Source: Cryptomeria japonica
Taxonomy: Eukaryota; Streptophyta; Pinopsida; Cupressales; Cupressaceae
Length of the DNA: 64,000 nucleotides
Reading direction: 5' to 3'
Assembly: GCF_030272615.1 (NCBI RefSeq)
Contig: NC_081407.1
Coordinates: forward strand, 269,857,870 to 269,921,869
Part shown: positions 1-11,942 of the stretch, in pieces
Layout of the letters: every line of letters starts with the position of its first letter
Numbering within the stretch: position 1 is the first letter of the stretch
Notes under the pieces: model-generated
What the model saw: the letters and a program-made list of their open reading frames with translations, nothing else
Told to the model about the DNA's origin: nothing
The model's database searches: none
Program-made: the position numbers and the translations under genes

Positions 1-3000
1 AGAAGTTGTGTCATTCTTCTCAACTCTATTCACAAATGAGGTTCCAGAGGATAATGGGATAAGAAGAAAATCCCAAGATATTCTTTGACATATCCCCCAC
101 CTCATATCAAACCAAGATAATTTGCTCCTTATGAAGCTTTTTCATTAGAATAAATTAGGAAGGCAATCTTCTCTATGCATCTAGACAAGGCCTTAGGGCC
201 AGATGGATTTCTGGTGTTTTTATTCCAAAAATATTGGAGCTTCATGGGATCAAATATTTGGAAAATGGTCGAGGAATCAAGAAAGCATACGGAAATGCTG
301 AAACAATTTAACACCACATTTATTGTTCTAATTCCTAAGATGACCAATCCTTCTTCCTTTGTTGATTTTAGACCTATCTCACTGTGCAATACAATCTACA
401 AGATAATCACAAAGGCCATTTCAATTAGATTGGCTTAAGTTATCCCAAAGATCATTTCTAAACAACAGGGAGGTTTTGTTCCAGGGAGGGAGACAATTGA
501 GGGGGCACTAATTGTTCATGAAGTTATACACTTGAAATTATGACTTACAAATTAGAAGCAATGATGATCAAACTTGATATGTTGAAGGCATATGATAGGG
601 TGAACTGGAATTTCTTACATCAAGTTCTTATCAGCTTTGGTTTCTCCAAATCATGATGTAGTTGGATCCTCTCTTGCATATTAGGGGCAATATTCTCAGT
701 GCTTTTGAATGGGAATCTAGTGGATTTTTCTCTTCCTCCCAAGGAGTGAGATAAGGAGATCCTTTATCGCCATCTCTTTTTATCATAATGGCAGAATCTT
801 TGAGCAGAATGATATTATCCATGCACAAGTCCTTGTCTTGGAGGGGATTCAAATTCCTCAAACACAAATAGTGATCACACATTGTCTATTTGCAGATGAC
901 AATTTTATTTGGGGAAGCTTCTTCTAGGGAAGCAAAGAAAATCAAAAGAGTTCTTCAGTCATGTAGTGAGGTTTCTGGACAAAAAGTGAGTGAGGCTAAG
1001 TAAGAAGTTTTTTTATTCCATTGCTCACTAATTCTATCAACTAAGTTGATAAACACCTTAGGATTCAAACAAGCAATTTTACCCTGCAAATACTTGGGTG
1101 TCCCAATGTTCTTTGGTGTGAATAGGGGTCAATATTGGGATTCAATTCTCTCCTCCATAAAGAATAAAATGGACTCATGGAAAAATAATTGGTTATCTCT
1201 AGCTAGGAGGATTTTGTTGATCAAAACTGTTCTGACATCCATCCCTAACTATATCATGTTGGTACTTCCCATGCCTACCAAGACAAGAGATGAGCTTGAT
1301 TCCCACCTCAAGAAATTCCTTTGGAAGGGAAATAGAGATCCAAAAAACAAAATTCATTTTTTTTTATAGCATGGGTAAATTTTTGTTTTCCTAAAATCTA
1401 TGGTGGAGCAGGTATTCCAAAATTTGAAGATATAAACATTGCCTTGGGTACTAAGCTGGTATGGAAACTGTATGAGGATACATCCTCAATTTGGGCTTCC
1501 ATTATTAAAGGTAAGCATTTTGAATCAGAGGAACCTGAAAGGATTTTTACACTTTTAGACCCCCCCAAAGGCCCCAAGATGTGGAATTTTCTCATAAGGT
1601 GTAGAGAGTGTTTACTTCCAAATCTATCATGGGTCCTACATGATGGGAGATCAACAAGATTTTGGGAAGATTCATGGAATAGTTACCCACCTATGGACAT
1701 TATTAGGGGTTTGGAAGACATAAAAGTAGTCTTACAATCCAACTAGGGCTATACAGTTAGCAATTACTTTACTATTATACTTGTTAATGGCACGCAAAAG
1801 GCTAAATGGAAGGATTTTGATCATTTCCCCGTCCATCAACAGTAGAAACATAAGCTGGATACAGAGCTAAAGAAAAGAACGTTCTTCTACAAAGCCACAA
1901 AGGATAAGATTATATGGACACCTTCAAAATCAAGATCCTACACAACCAAGGAGGACTTTAAAGAATTATCTAAGCAAGACTTAAATAAACCATCCAAGAA
2001 ATTCTCCTTCTACTGGAAAAATTTTGCTTTACAAAAGGCAGGAGCTTTTGCATGGCTTGCTCTAAAAGGGAGGATTCTGACCAATGATAGACTAGCCCTG
2101 TTAAGAATTGCACAACCTTTTCAATGCATTATGTGTAATCAAGTAATTGAAACAACAAACCATCTGCTCCTAGATTGTGATGTGGCTCAAGAATGTTGGA
2201 GTTGTTTATTACAAAAACTAGGTTGGTCTTTTCCCCTATAGTCTTCAATTTTAGAAGTATTTGAAGTCTAGCCTAGAAATTACAAAGACTTTTTCTTTGC
2301 AGTCATTTGGGAGGTGGCTCTGATAGTGATAATTTAGAATATTTGGTGGGAAAGGAACATATGCATTTTTAGAAAGGAACACAATAAGACAAAGGCAATC
2401 ATAAACAAAATTGAGATGACAATATCAGAATGAGTCAATGCTTATACTTCAAGGAAACAAAAACTAAATTCATCCTTCTCATGGGATGATAACATAATGA
2501 AAGGTTGGAAGTACATAAAGCTCCCATTCAAGGGAAGTTTGATGAGCATTGCAAATAAAAGGATAAATAGAAAATAAATTAAATGGGAACCTCCTAAAAA
2601 GAACTTTGTGAAACTCAATTTTGACAGAGAAGCTAGGGGGGAACCCAGACATATTTGGAATTGGAGGTGCGATAAGAGATCAAGATGGAAAATTTTTAAA
2701 TGGAAGGATATGAAAGAATTCCAAATGGCATGAATAATATGGTAGAGGCAAGGGTTTTCTTGTTTGGAATCAACTTAGCTATTAATATGAAAGTTAAAAA
2801 TTTAGTAATAGAGGGGGACTCCCTGAATATAATTTCATCTTTGGAAAAATCTCAAACTCCCAATTGGCAGATAGATTGTATTATCTAGGAAGCTCGAGTG
2901 ACATTCTCTATTTGACTCATATCAGATTGTGCATTGTTACGAAGAAGCCAAAAATTTGATAGACATATTTGTTAGATATTTCAAATAACCAGAAGACAAC

Positions 3001-4215
3001 TGAGAGGGGGGGTGAATTAGTTATCACATATTACCAGACATTTAGCAATTAAAAATTTAGTACCTGAACCCAAAACATTAATACCAGAATGCTTAAACTA
3101 AATACCAAAATAACAGTTAAACCAATTAAGCATAAACAATAGCTAGAGAATAAATACCATCCACACGACACCAAGATTTATATGTGGAAAACCCGATAAA
3201 GGGAAAAACCACTGTGGGAAGCCTACCCATAGTCAGATAATATTTTTGCAATAAGTATGTGAATTACAATTGAGCGGTCTACACTTGTAGGAGGGCCAAC
3301 AACCTAGAGCACACTGCTCATAACAAAAGGAGTCTCACTGACTACATAGAAATCTAGACTACAATCTAGAAGAAGGAATGAACTGAAAAGATGTCATCTC
3401 CTATGTCTGAGTATAGTTTCAGTTAAGCTCAATTCAGAGGAATAAATCCTCTTACATAAACCCAATTCACTCTCCAATGATCGATCAAATCCTCTGCCTT
3501 AATGATATTACATTATTCACACATTACATATCCATCTCCCATTCCATGACCATGATCTACAATGAGATCTTACATCATATATATACAAACCCTCGACCAT
3601 AAAAAATTAGGTCGACCACTAGACAATAAACCAATTACAAAACATGTCGGCCTTAGACCAAACAAATAATATCCAACTCACAAGACATCCTGAAAACACA
3701 TTGAGAGGTCCAATCCACATGTCACATTAAGCCGGTCCCTAACCTAGATCAACCGGGACCCAATATAAGTTCACACGCTAAAGCAATGAGCCCAATCCAC
3801 CAAGTTTCGAACATGATCCCCATCAGCATCCCGAATCCATACCAGAAGTTGTACCAACACCACTTGTGCATATCATCAAAGGTCTTCATCAAAAGCTCTG
3901 CCGGTGAAACCCTCGCCGGAACCTCAAACCAAGCTTCCAAGAAAACATGATAGCATCCGATCACCAGACCAAAACCAATTGAGTGAATATGAACATGAGT
4001 AAGCCAATTCCATAAACAAATCATACCGGAGCATACCGGGTCATGCCGGATTCAAAACAACCAGAAATCACTCAACCTACCAAAACTAGAAGGGTGTTGA
4101 TAAAGCATCCAAAGTAGCTAGTGTTGACATCAATGACAAAACAACAATGCAACACATAATCAATTCCTCCAAATGGCCAACAATATTGGCAAACATGGGG
4201 TGTGATAAAAATTAA
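1..4215 (+). pseudogene. L1-type LINE ORF2 remnant (RT to RNase H), interrupted
   Basis: Decayed non-LTR retrotransposon polyprotein entering from the left edge. Visible in order: RT start (LDKALGPDGF, then DFRPISLCNTIYKI, about 175-438); KQQGGFVPGRETIEGA near 460-510; KLDMLKAYDRVNW near 565-610; a degraded catalytic box FADDN near 890; CKYLGVPMFFG and RRILLIKTVLTSIPNY (1046-1369); a zinc-binding region CIMCNQ...TNHLLLDC (about 2130-2180); and a plant-type RNase H (about 2600-2900, IEGDSLNIISSLEKS). The RNase H tail resumes after the solo LTR at 4183 (ILANMG). Many stops and frameshifts, so inactive. The endonuclease domain and 5' end lie outside the window; the 3' end is unclear. Confidence 0.9.
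2970..4182 (-). mobile_element. Solo LTR of a Copia (Sirevirus-like) element
   Basis: A 1,213-bp insertion starting TG and ending CA, flanked by a perfect 5-bp duplication ATATT (2965-2969 and 4183-4187). Removing it and one ATATT restores the reading of the LINE RNase H domain, which confirms both edges. On the + strand it begins with TGAGAGGGGGGGTGAATTAG (3001-3020), the reverse complement of the motif near the 3' end of the other Copia LTRs here, so it lies on the minus strand. No internal region, primer site or polypurine tract is attached. The ORF at 3749-4024 inside it is a chance frame. Confidence 0.88.
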
Positions 4216-6126
4216 GAAAGAAAGATCTTACTATCGAGGGAGATATAGAATGATATATTGCTAAAGAAGCAAATAGATAAGGATGCGGGCATGTCATAAA
4301 AAAATCTTGGTTTCTTTAATTCACTAATATTGTTTTGTTGTTTTACGGGAAGCAAATTTAAAATGCTCTCAATAGAGAATGCAAACTAAGCCTTTGGTTG
4401 ACATTCGAACAATCATTCTACACATCATTTATCCTACATGGCAGCTATCCTAATCACTGGTGAGTGGTATATCATCAACTAAACTTGGATGACAGAGGAT
4501 AGATTCAAGTTGCAAGATGTCGTATGTAAGGGGATCAGTAGTTCTCCTTGTTGCAGAGACTTCACATGAATAACAATAACTCTCATATCTATTTCACATG
4601 AGGAAGATGTCGAATTCATCCTTCAGAAGTTGTTAATGAGTAGATGGTTCTCGGGAATGAGATTTATCGACACATGGTGCTCCCTCATCCTAGTGATTTA
4701 TGTTTCATACAAATTGAGTGTACGAAACACGATGAGGTGGACTACTTGGAGGGATTCTCCCATGCATAACAAATTATAGTTTTATCTCCAACTTAAAATA
4801 ATTAATTTGGATGCGTACACAAGTAAGAAATTTGGAGTGGAAAGGACAATGAAGTCTGTAAAGCTTAGATGTGTAGCATGAATTATGCTAATTGGATTTG
4901 ATCTTTGTGTTTTGTCACATGGGATGACCACTATTAATTCTGCATATATAGGCATTGCATTTCAAATTTTCCAACTAGTGTTTTCTTTAGTAAGAGTGTT
5001 TTTTTCCCAAAAGGTGAAGCATGGCTTTTAGAGTTCAATTGCAAGGGGGATATCATGTGTTTTGGCTGAATGTAAATGCACATCCTCTCCGTTTGTCAGA
5101 TTCTATTTCAATTCCCTGTGCAAATATTGAATGGGTGGTGATGACAGTTATAGGGGAAGAATGGATAGTTTCTAATCATGTTGCTTCTTCCAATATAGTC
5201 GTGTCAAGGTTGACATCTATGATTATGGATCTCTCACAATCAATGGATTTCACAAAACTATTAATTGGAGCATTTGTGCATTCATCTATGTTTACCTGGG
5301 AAGAACTGAACAACTAGTTAGCTATATATGACCTATTTGCAAGGGATATTTGGTGGTGAGGTTTTTTAAACAGAGACTTCTTCTTGTATGAGATAGTTGC
5401 AAGGTCAGTGTTTCTCTCATTTGTCAACTATATGAGATGTGCATCTCCCTCCCTTTCCTCCAATGTATACAACATAATGAGAATCAGATTGGAGAGCCTT
5501 TGGTTACAATTGTTGTGGCCAAGTTTCATGCATTATGGGAGCTTTATTCCCATGCTTAGGTGGACCCACATGGATTTATGTCTTCATTCCCGCTTCCAGT
5601 AAATGTCGCCTCTTCCCAAGAGTCTGGGAATGTAGTGGTAATTTGAAGATGTTAGTGTTCTTAGGATGACTTGAAGTTTTTTTTGCACAAACATAAGAAA
5701 GATAGAGGCTGCAAGTCAAAGAGAATTTTTGAGGGCTCAGGAAGGGATCATGATTGTGTTAGTTTGTCTCTTTATTTGTCCAATGGACTCACAAAGAGTT
5801 TTTTCTGGTTACTTCTGTAATACTCATATTACTTGTTTTTTGTATATCCTCCATTGATCTCAAAATTTGCTCATGTAAATGTGGAGGTAGTTTTTTTGTG
5901 GTTTACATATGGGTCAGGTGGTGAATAGGGGTTATGGTAGGAAGAATTATAATCTTATGTATACTCTTTGTAAAAACTTCTATTAATATTTAATGTACTG
6001 TAGGCCTAGGCTTTTTGTCCAATAATAATAATGATAATGTAGTATTAAATATAATACAATAATATAATATTTTTACATATAGTAATATAAAAATATTAAT
6101 GAAATAATAAAAAAATAATATAAGAC
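4216..6126. other. Unassigned sequence after the LINE RNase H, no recognised gene
   Basis: About 1.9 kb. It may hold the decayed C-terminal extension and 3' UTR of the LINE, but I cannot show it. Two short open frames on the + strand (5021-5317, 98 codons; 5384-5602, 72 codons) match no family I recognise and lie next to stops in all frames. The last 140 bases (about 5980-6125) are extremely AT-rich. Confidence 0.5.
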
Positions 6127-6131
6127 AATAT

Positions 6132-6613
6132 TGTGAGATTTTGCCAAGATTTAGAGGCAATGGAAAGCACAAACAAGAGAGAACAAAATGTATGATAGGA
6201 ATAAACTATATTCTATCAAGATGAAAAATGTGATCAACTGGATCATTACAAGATGTTCAATGATTGCTCATATAAACAATGTAGATGAGCCTGCTTATAT
6301 AGGCAAGGCAATATGGATATGTGAGCACACAAACATGACATGTGGCTCAACAAGAAACAAGGGTAGGTAGGAAATAGCTATGGTTAGGTAGGAGAAACAA
6401 TAAAATATTCCACATGAGGTGGATCACCCACCGAAGGTGGAGTGTAACAACAAGATCAACACCATAAAAGGTGGAAATTCTCCTACACACACTATCCCAA
6501 TGTGGCACAAACACCCAAGTGTCTCATACCCAAACTACAATTAAATGCATGTACCTAAGTAAACTTAACTATAGTGTAATAATATCCAAGATAAATAAGT
6601 ATTTACACCAACA
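6132..6613 (-). mobile_element. Short solo LTR (482 bp)
   Basis: Starts TGTGAGATTTTGCC and ends TACACCAACA on the + strand, flanked by a perfect 5-bp repeat AATAT (6127-6131 and 6614-6618) within AT-rich DNA. Orientation comes from a TATA-like promoter on the minus strand. No coding content and no attached internal region. Whether it is Copia or Gypsy cannot be told from the LTR alone. Confidence 0.78.
6294..6301 (-). promoter_or_regulatory. TATA box of the 482-bp solo LTR
   Basis: On the minus strand the sequence reads CCTATATAAGCAGGCTC, a strong plant TATA context roughly in the centre of the LTR. It would drive transcription leftwards. Assigned by motif only. Confidence 0.45.
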
Positions 6614-6773
6614 AATATTAATTATAATATAGTAAAACTACAATCATAATACAATTAAATAAAGTAATAAAAAATATTCAATTTAAATAATACTTAATAT
6701 AGGGTGATATAATTATAATATATTATCAAATAAAATATGATAATACCATAATTACACTATCATAATATTAATT

Positions 6774-8581
6774 TTTTTTTATATTAGAAATCAACAGATC
6801 AAGGGTGTTGTCCCTTATACAAAGGCAACAAGAGTTAAGACAAGGCCAAAAAAGGACATTCACACACATGCCAACACACTTTTAACAACATACAGATGGG
6901 TCAAGCAAGCCATTAACAACACTTATATTAGAGACTAGAAATGTAATAGAACAAGGTACAGATCCAAGCCATAAGGGCTGAAAATCAAGGCCAAGAAATA
7001 CACAACCAAACAGGCCAAGCAGGTCACTTAACAACATAGATACCAAAAGACCATTTACAACAACAAAGAAAGAACTAACAACCCACTCCAAGAGTGGGAT
7101 GAAATGATGCACAAATCCAACCCAAGCATAGCAATGGGTTGCCCCAAAAGTGAGAGAGAACCAACTCCCTTCACCTCAGAACACCCCAAGAACCCTTAGA
7201 ATTGTCTCCACCTCAATAGAAGGCAATGGTAGGGGTTATGGTAAACAATCATTCTCCTCCTTGAAAGAAGCATTTACAGTAACAAATGGGGTAGCTTCAC
7301 ACAAAAGCACAAAGATCACAATCACCCAATTTGCCATGTCCCACAAGCATAGATATAAGTCCTGACAAACTCTACAATTGAAGCCATCTCAATAGGATCA
7401 ACAGTAGAATCAAAACCCACTCCAAGCCAAAAGAACCACACTCACAATCCATTGACCCATCTTCCATCTTGAATTGCTCCACTCTAAGGTAAGACCCCAG
7501 TAAGTTCTTCTTTTAAAACCACCTTAATAGGATTAGAAGCCTAAAAAACTATACCTAAATCCTCTGGGGAATAAACTTTAAGAGAAAGACAAACCACACA
7601 ACCCACCTCAATAGGATCATGATCACCTAAACTCACATAAGCCACCAAAAAATCAATTTCCACTGTAGAAACTACCTCCATAAGCCCTATAGAAGAAAAC
7701 ACCGAGATAGAAACTCCCATAAAAAAATCAAATCTATGTGAAGCACACTCAACTAGCTGTCTCCAAAAGGTAGACCCAGTAAGCTCCACCACAAGAGGTA
7801 GGAATCAGAGTCCATAAGGACTCTATCCAAGAACACAAGGGTACCAAACCCCATCTTCAACTTTCACAACAACCAAAAAAGAAGTCACCGAATCCACTAA
7901 ACTAACACTAACCCAAGAGCGATGAGGGGTAGGATCCCCCAAACCAGCCAATAGAAGGAGCCTCAAAATGACCACCTTCAAACTCTCTTTGCAAACAATT
8001 CGAAGAGAAGCAAAAAATGTACCATGAAATGGGAACAAAGTACCTAGAACCAAAGGCCCAACTACAGAAAAGGCCAAAGCACACCACTCAAGTAGAAACA
8101 ACGATTGGCACACCCTCACACAACACCAAAAAGAAAAGGGAGGCCCATGAAGACAAACCTAAAGGACATTAGTGGGAGAAAAGTTAGAGAGCTTGTCACT
8201 TGCTTTCTCTAAGGGGAAACCAACTGATTTCCCAAGAATGAGCCACCAAAAACATTGGAATAGCCAACAATGCTAACCTCTGTAACCCCATCGCCAATGA
8301 AAGGAACAAAGGCAACACATGAAGTAACCAGAATGGTTAGGGTCAAATAAACCCACAATAACACCACACACAACTCTGAGCCAACAACATGAGAACAACC
8401 AGAGCATAGGCATCGCTAGGGCCAAGAAAAAAATAACCAAGGCCAAGATATAGGCCCCCAGTATAGGCGTTGATGGGAACCAACACAAACAAGGTGTTAA
8501 GAATAGATCCTACAAGGAAATCATAGGGACAAGACAAACACCCAAAAAAGATAGACCACCAAAACACTTGCAAAGAATAGC
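6774..8581 (-). mobile_element. Probable non-LTR retrotransposon insertion, 5' truncated
   Basis: About 1.8 kb of moderately GC-rich sequence set in AT-rich DNA. On the minus strand it ends in an A-run (poly-T about 6772-6780 on +) after GGGACAACACCCTTGATCTG, which resembles a plant LINE 3' tail. The same 11-mer TAATATTAATT stands at both edges (6763-6773 and 8582-8592), as expected for target-primed insertion; the repeat is AT-rich, so chance is possible. Minus-strand frames of 70-98 codons (6882-7112, 7541-7792, 7823-8119, 8273-8488) show no RT or endonuclease motif I can name. Confidence 0.55.
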
Positions 8582-8717
8582 TAATATTAATTGTTATATA
8601 AAGGTAATATAAGATAATATTAGCTATAATAAAATAATTTATTCAAATGTAATATATGATTGTTATATATATTTTATAATATTAACATTTGAATTGTTCT
8701 TTTATTTAATTTTTAAT

Positions 8718-8834
8718 AAATAATAATTTAGATTACTATCCTCTTATATAAACTTGACAAAATTAAGTTTTAAAAAAAAAATATTAAAAAAAGTTGTACT
8801 TCTTAAAAAATAAATATTAATAATGGTTATAATT
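8718..8834 (+). repeat. 117-bp direct repeat, left copy
   Basis: Identical by eye to 25105-25221 on the other side of the 16.3-kb Gypsy element. It joins directly to a 5'-truncated LTR, with ATT shared at the junction. It takes the place of a normal 5-bp target-site duplication. Confidence 0.93.
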
Positions 8835-9590
8835 TTATTTATTTAATTATCTAAGCCTAATTCTTCTATTAATTAAATAAATCTTTATTTATTTAATTAA
8901 TTCATTTATCCTCTTCTAGCCTTATTTCTCATTTAAATAAATACATTTATTTATTTAAATTATCCCTTTCCTATATTAAATAAATATTTTATTTATTTAA
9001 TTGTCCTACTTCTTCTATTAATTAAATAAATCTTTATTTATTTAATTAATTCATTATCTTTTTCTACACATGACACATGTCATTCATCTCTTATTTCCTA
9101 CACTACCTACCTCTTTCATTATTTTGGTATTTCTTATACCTACCCTCTAATCCTAGCCGACCTCTCTTTTTACACCTCTCAATCTTAACCCTCCATTTTC
9201 TATTGTGTCTTCTATTTTAAGGAGATGCTTTCTTCATTACCAAACCCTAATGACATACCCTAATGACTAATGACTAATTTTGGAGTACTTGGCTACACTA
9301 CGATCCTACTTGCAACCACATTCCGTTCTTTGTTGAGCTCTTGTGCCTACAAAAATCTGAGAGCAAGCATATCAAACAAGATCAATGGAGATAGGAAGAA
9401 TGGAGATCAAAACCCTAGTGGACATGTGATGGTATAATCTTTGTGATTTTTGAGTTATATTTGCATTGTCTTAGGTTATCTTCATATGTTATGGTGGATC
9501 TTTGTTCATTGTTAGGCTAGGGTTTGGTGGTTGAATCCATTTTAGTCTTTCAATATTGTTGTTTATTGCTATCCATTTTCACCATATACA
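8832..9590 (+). repeat. 5' LTR of the 16.3-kb Gypsy element, missing 38 bp
   Basis: Corresponds to 24347-25105 of the right LTR; the outer 38 bases with the TGTAGACACCC terminus are absent. Ends CCATTTTCACCATATACA. The first part holds repeated AT-rich blocks built on TTAATTAAATAAAT. The later half should carry promoter and R region, but I see no clean TATA box to mark. Confidence 0.93.
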
Positions 9591-9593
9591 TTT

Positions 9594-9611
9594 TGGCACG
9601 CCCGGTGGGAC
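9594..9611 (+). other. Primer binding site (tRNA complement)
   Basis: TGGCACGCCCGGTGGGAC lies three bases inside the 5' LTR end and begins with the TGG expected opposite a tRNA CCA tail. Tat/Ogre elements are generally described with a tRNA-Arg primer; I did not verify the tRNA here. Confidence 0.8.
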
Positions 9612-9700
9612 TCTTGTCCCTTTGCATTTAACATTTTGTTGCAGATTTTGCATTTTTGAAGTTGCAGATCGGACGATTTCGACGACATTTTAGGTTTTTT

Positions 9701-9960
9701 CCGCGTCTGCGAGTGTTCGGATCGCGTTTTTGTATTTCAGAGGCGTCTGTGACATCTTTTATGGCGTCTGTGTTTCTGTCATTTTCTATTTTTGCAGGTT
9801 TCCGAAAGTCGCGTCTGTGATCCCGAATCGCGTCTGTGAACCCTCTGATCGCGTCTGCAGAATAAAAAGGCGTCTGTGTTCTGAAATCACGTCTGCGAAT
9901 CACAGAGCCGCGTCTGTGTCGGACAGACGCGTCTGTGTCTGGTATAACAGCGTCTGTGCA
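9701..9960 (+). repeat. CGCGTCTGTG array 1 in the gag-pol leader
   Basis: About 11 copies of GCGTCTGTG or one-base variants (GCGTCTGCG, ACGTCTGCG, GCGTCTGCA), separated by 8-25 bases of unrelated sequence. It is therefore a dispersed word and not a simple tandem repeat. Short frames across it (9730-10020) are not convincing genes. Confidence 0.92.
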
Positions 9961-11171
9961 TTCTGTTTTGCAAAATTTTTTTCAAGTTTTTCGATTCGGC
10001 TTTTCGGATTTTGTACTTAGGGTTTTCAGATCTGGCTTATTTTTGGCTAACCTTTGCAGATCTAGCTAACCTGGTTTGTGCAGCTTGCTTTGGAGGCAAA
10101 CACGTTTTTGTTGAAGGCCCCTTTTCACAAAGTCTTTTTGGGTTTTCTTAAAATTTACCTAACTTGTGTACTTGCAGGAAGGGGTTATCATTTGAAACAA
10201 CCCAAACTACTAACAATTTTGTTGCAGGGCCTTAGCTAGGGTTTTGTAATTTTATTTGTGTGCCTTGTCTTCATAGCTTAGCAAACACTTCAATTGGTGC
10301 ACTAAAATTGAACCATTGTCTTTTGTGTCTTGAGCAATAGGCTCTTTTTGTTTATTCTTTAGAGGGCCTGTCTTCCCGTGTGGTCATTAGGACTACTAGT
10401 GAGAAGAGAACGACCCAAGTGGTAGCGAGGAAAACCCACCTCATCCAAACCACTATAATCAAATGTATTCATGGTGAAAACTATGAATAACGTGTGCTGA
10501 TTAGTTCATACCGACACTATGTCTCCCCATAAACCCGTTTGATCAAATTTATTTGATCATTTGTAGGGCGTAACCCCTACCGGCTGGGAGCCTTCTGTAT
10601 TTACAGAGCTGAAAGTGCCGCATGTATGGCCACACGAGCGGATGCCCTTACTAGCACCATTTTGTTTTAGATGCCCAAATCCTTCTAGTTGTTGAGGCAG
10701 GAGGTTGGACCTCTGGTAGCGGCCCACACACATACGGTTCTTAGTAGAGATACAAAGTTCACCATGGGGAGTTTTCATGGGGACTGATGCTTGGCTGACC
10801 CGAGAAGTGAGTGCCGAGGGTGGAGCCAGTGAGGTCAAGCATCTAAGTATCCGCTCTGAATAGCGTAGCCTCGGGGGTAAAACCCCATGTGGGATCAACA
10901 ATTATTGTCCTGGCCAGCCATAAGAATTGTGCTTGACTTATGATAAACATTCAAACAATCAAGACAAAACAGCAAAACATTGTGTCTTTTGTGTCTTCAA
11001 GTGTATGCAAAAACTTTTTACATCAAACAACACACTTTTTGGAGTCTAAACAGTCTGCAAACATTGGGTCATCAACACTGTGTCCTCTTGTCACGAAAAA
11101 CAGTCGAAAAACAGATTTGGTCACAGCAAAACAAATTCACAAATAGGAAAGATTGCACTAAGGTTACAGAA
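9961..11171 (+). other. Untranslated leader with a block conserved between Tat-like elements
   Basis: No long ORF. The block 10375-10935 is recognisably related to 62240-62720 in the second Tat-like element: shared stretches include GCGGATGCCCTTACTAG / ACGGATGCCCTTACTAGA, CCAAATCCTTCTA / CAAAATCCTTCTA, CGAGAAGTGAGTGC, GGAGCCAGTG and GCCAGCCATA. Conservation without an ORF suggests an RNA-level role such as packaging, dimerisation or translation control; this is inference. Confidence 0.6.
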
Positions 11172-11453
11172 ACGCGTCTGTGTCTGTTAAAACCGCGTCT
11201 GTGTCTGATAAACGCGTCTGTGAAGTACAGAATAGCGTCTGTGTTTTTACCAGCGTCTGTGTCGAACAGAGACACATCTGTGTCTGGAAATCGCGTCTGT
11301 GAATTATACAGGCGCGTCTGTGTCCACAATTGCAAAAAAATCTGTCAGTCTTAGCAAACATCAGCAGGAAATCTCAGAATCACGTTTGTGTCAAACAGAA
11401 TAGCGTCTATGTCTTAAAACCGCGTCTGTGAAGTATACAGAGGCGTCTGTGTC
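11172..11453 (+). repeat. CGCGTCTGTG array 2 in the gag-pol leader
   Basis: About 12 copies in the same orientation as array 1, including decayed forms ACATCTGTG, CGTTTGTG and GCGTCTATG. It ends about 490 bases before the gag start. Short frames on both strands (10980-11354, 11072-11335) are by-products of the repeat. Confidence 0.92.
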
Positions 11454-11942
11454 AGGATTTAAAAAAGTTTAACAGTCAAGCAAACAAAGAAATCAGTTTC
11501 GGCACACTTGAGCTTCCTAGGTTATCTCTTCAGGTTCATCTAGCATTCAGCCTGTTCTAAGGTCTTACATAGTCCATCATTGCTTCATACCTCATTTTAC
11601 AGTCATACTTGTCTAAACTTGAGTCAAAAGGTCACTTGCTTGTCCTCACTATACTTTGTCAACACACTACATACTACAACACTTTGCTAAGTGGTCCCTC
11701 ATCAAGGTTTCTTACCTTTGGGTCTCATTTGGTCTTACTTAGAGTCAAGGTCAGCTTACCTCATCAAGAGAAACTATCCTCTCTTTGGAAGTCACACCTA
11801 CTCTACTACATACATATTTGGTCTTACACTTTGGACATTGCAAGTAAACTTCAGATTCATTTACACTCCATACCACTCTTGGTCTTACATACTCTTGTCA
11901 TTTTCGTCTAAGTCTCTCACATATTGGTCTAACACCTAGTTC

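Noticed and set aside
4216-5985. Homology between this stretch and the post-RNase H stretch at 26.1-27.4 kb
   Set aside because: Both follow LINE RNase H domains, but I could not find convincing ordered matches by eye.
9730-11354. Cys/Val-rich ORFs over the CGCGTCTGTG arrays
   Set aside because: They come from the repeated word (GTC TGT GTC) and lie in a leader full of stops in every frame.
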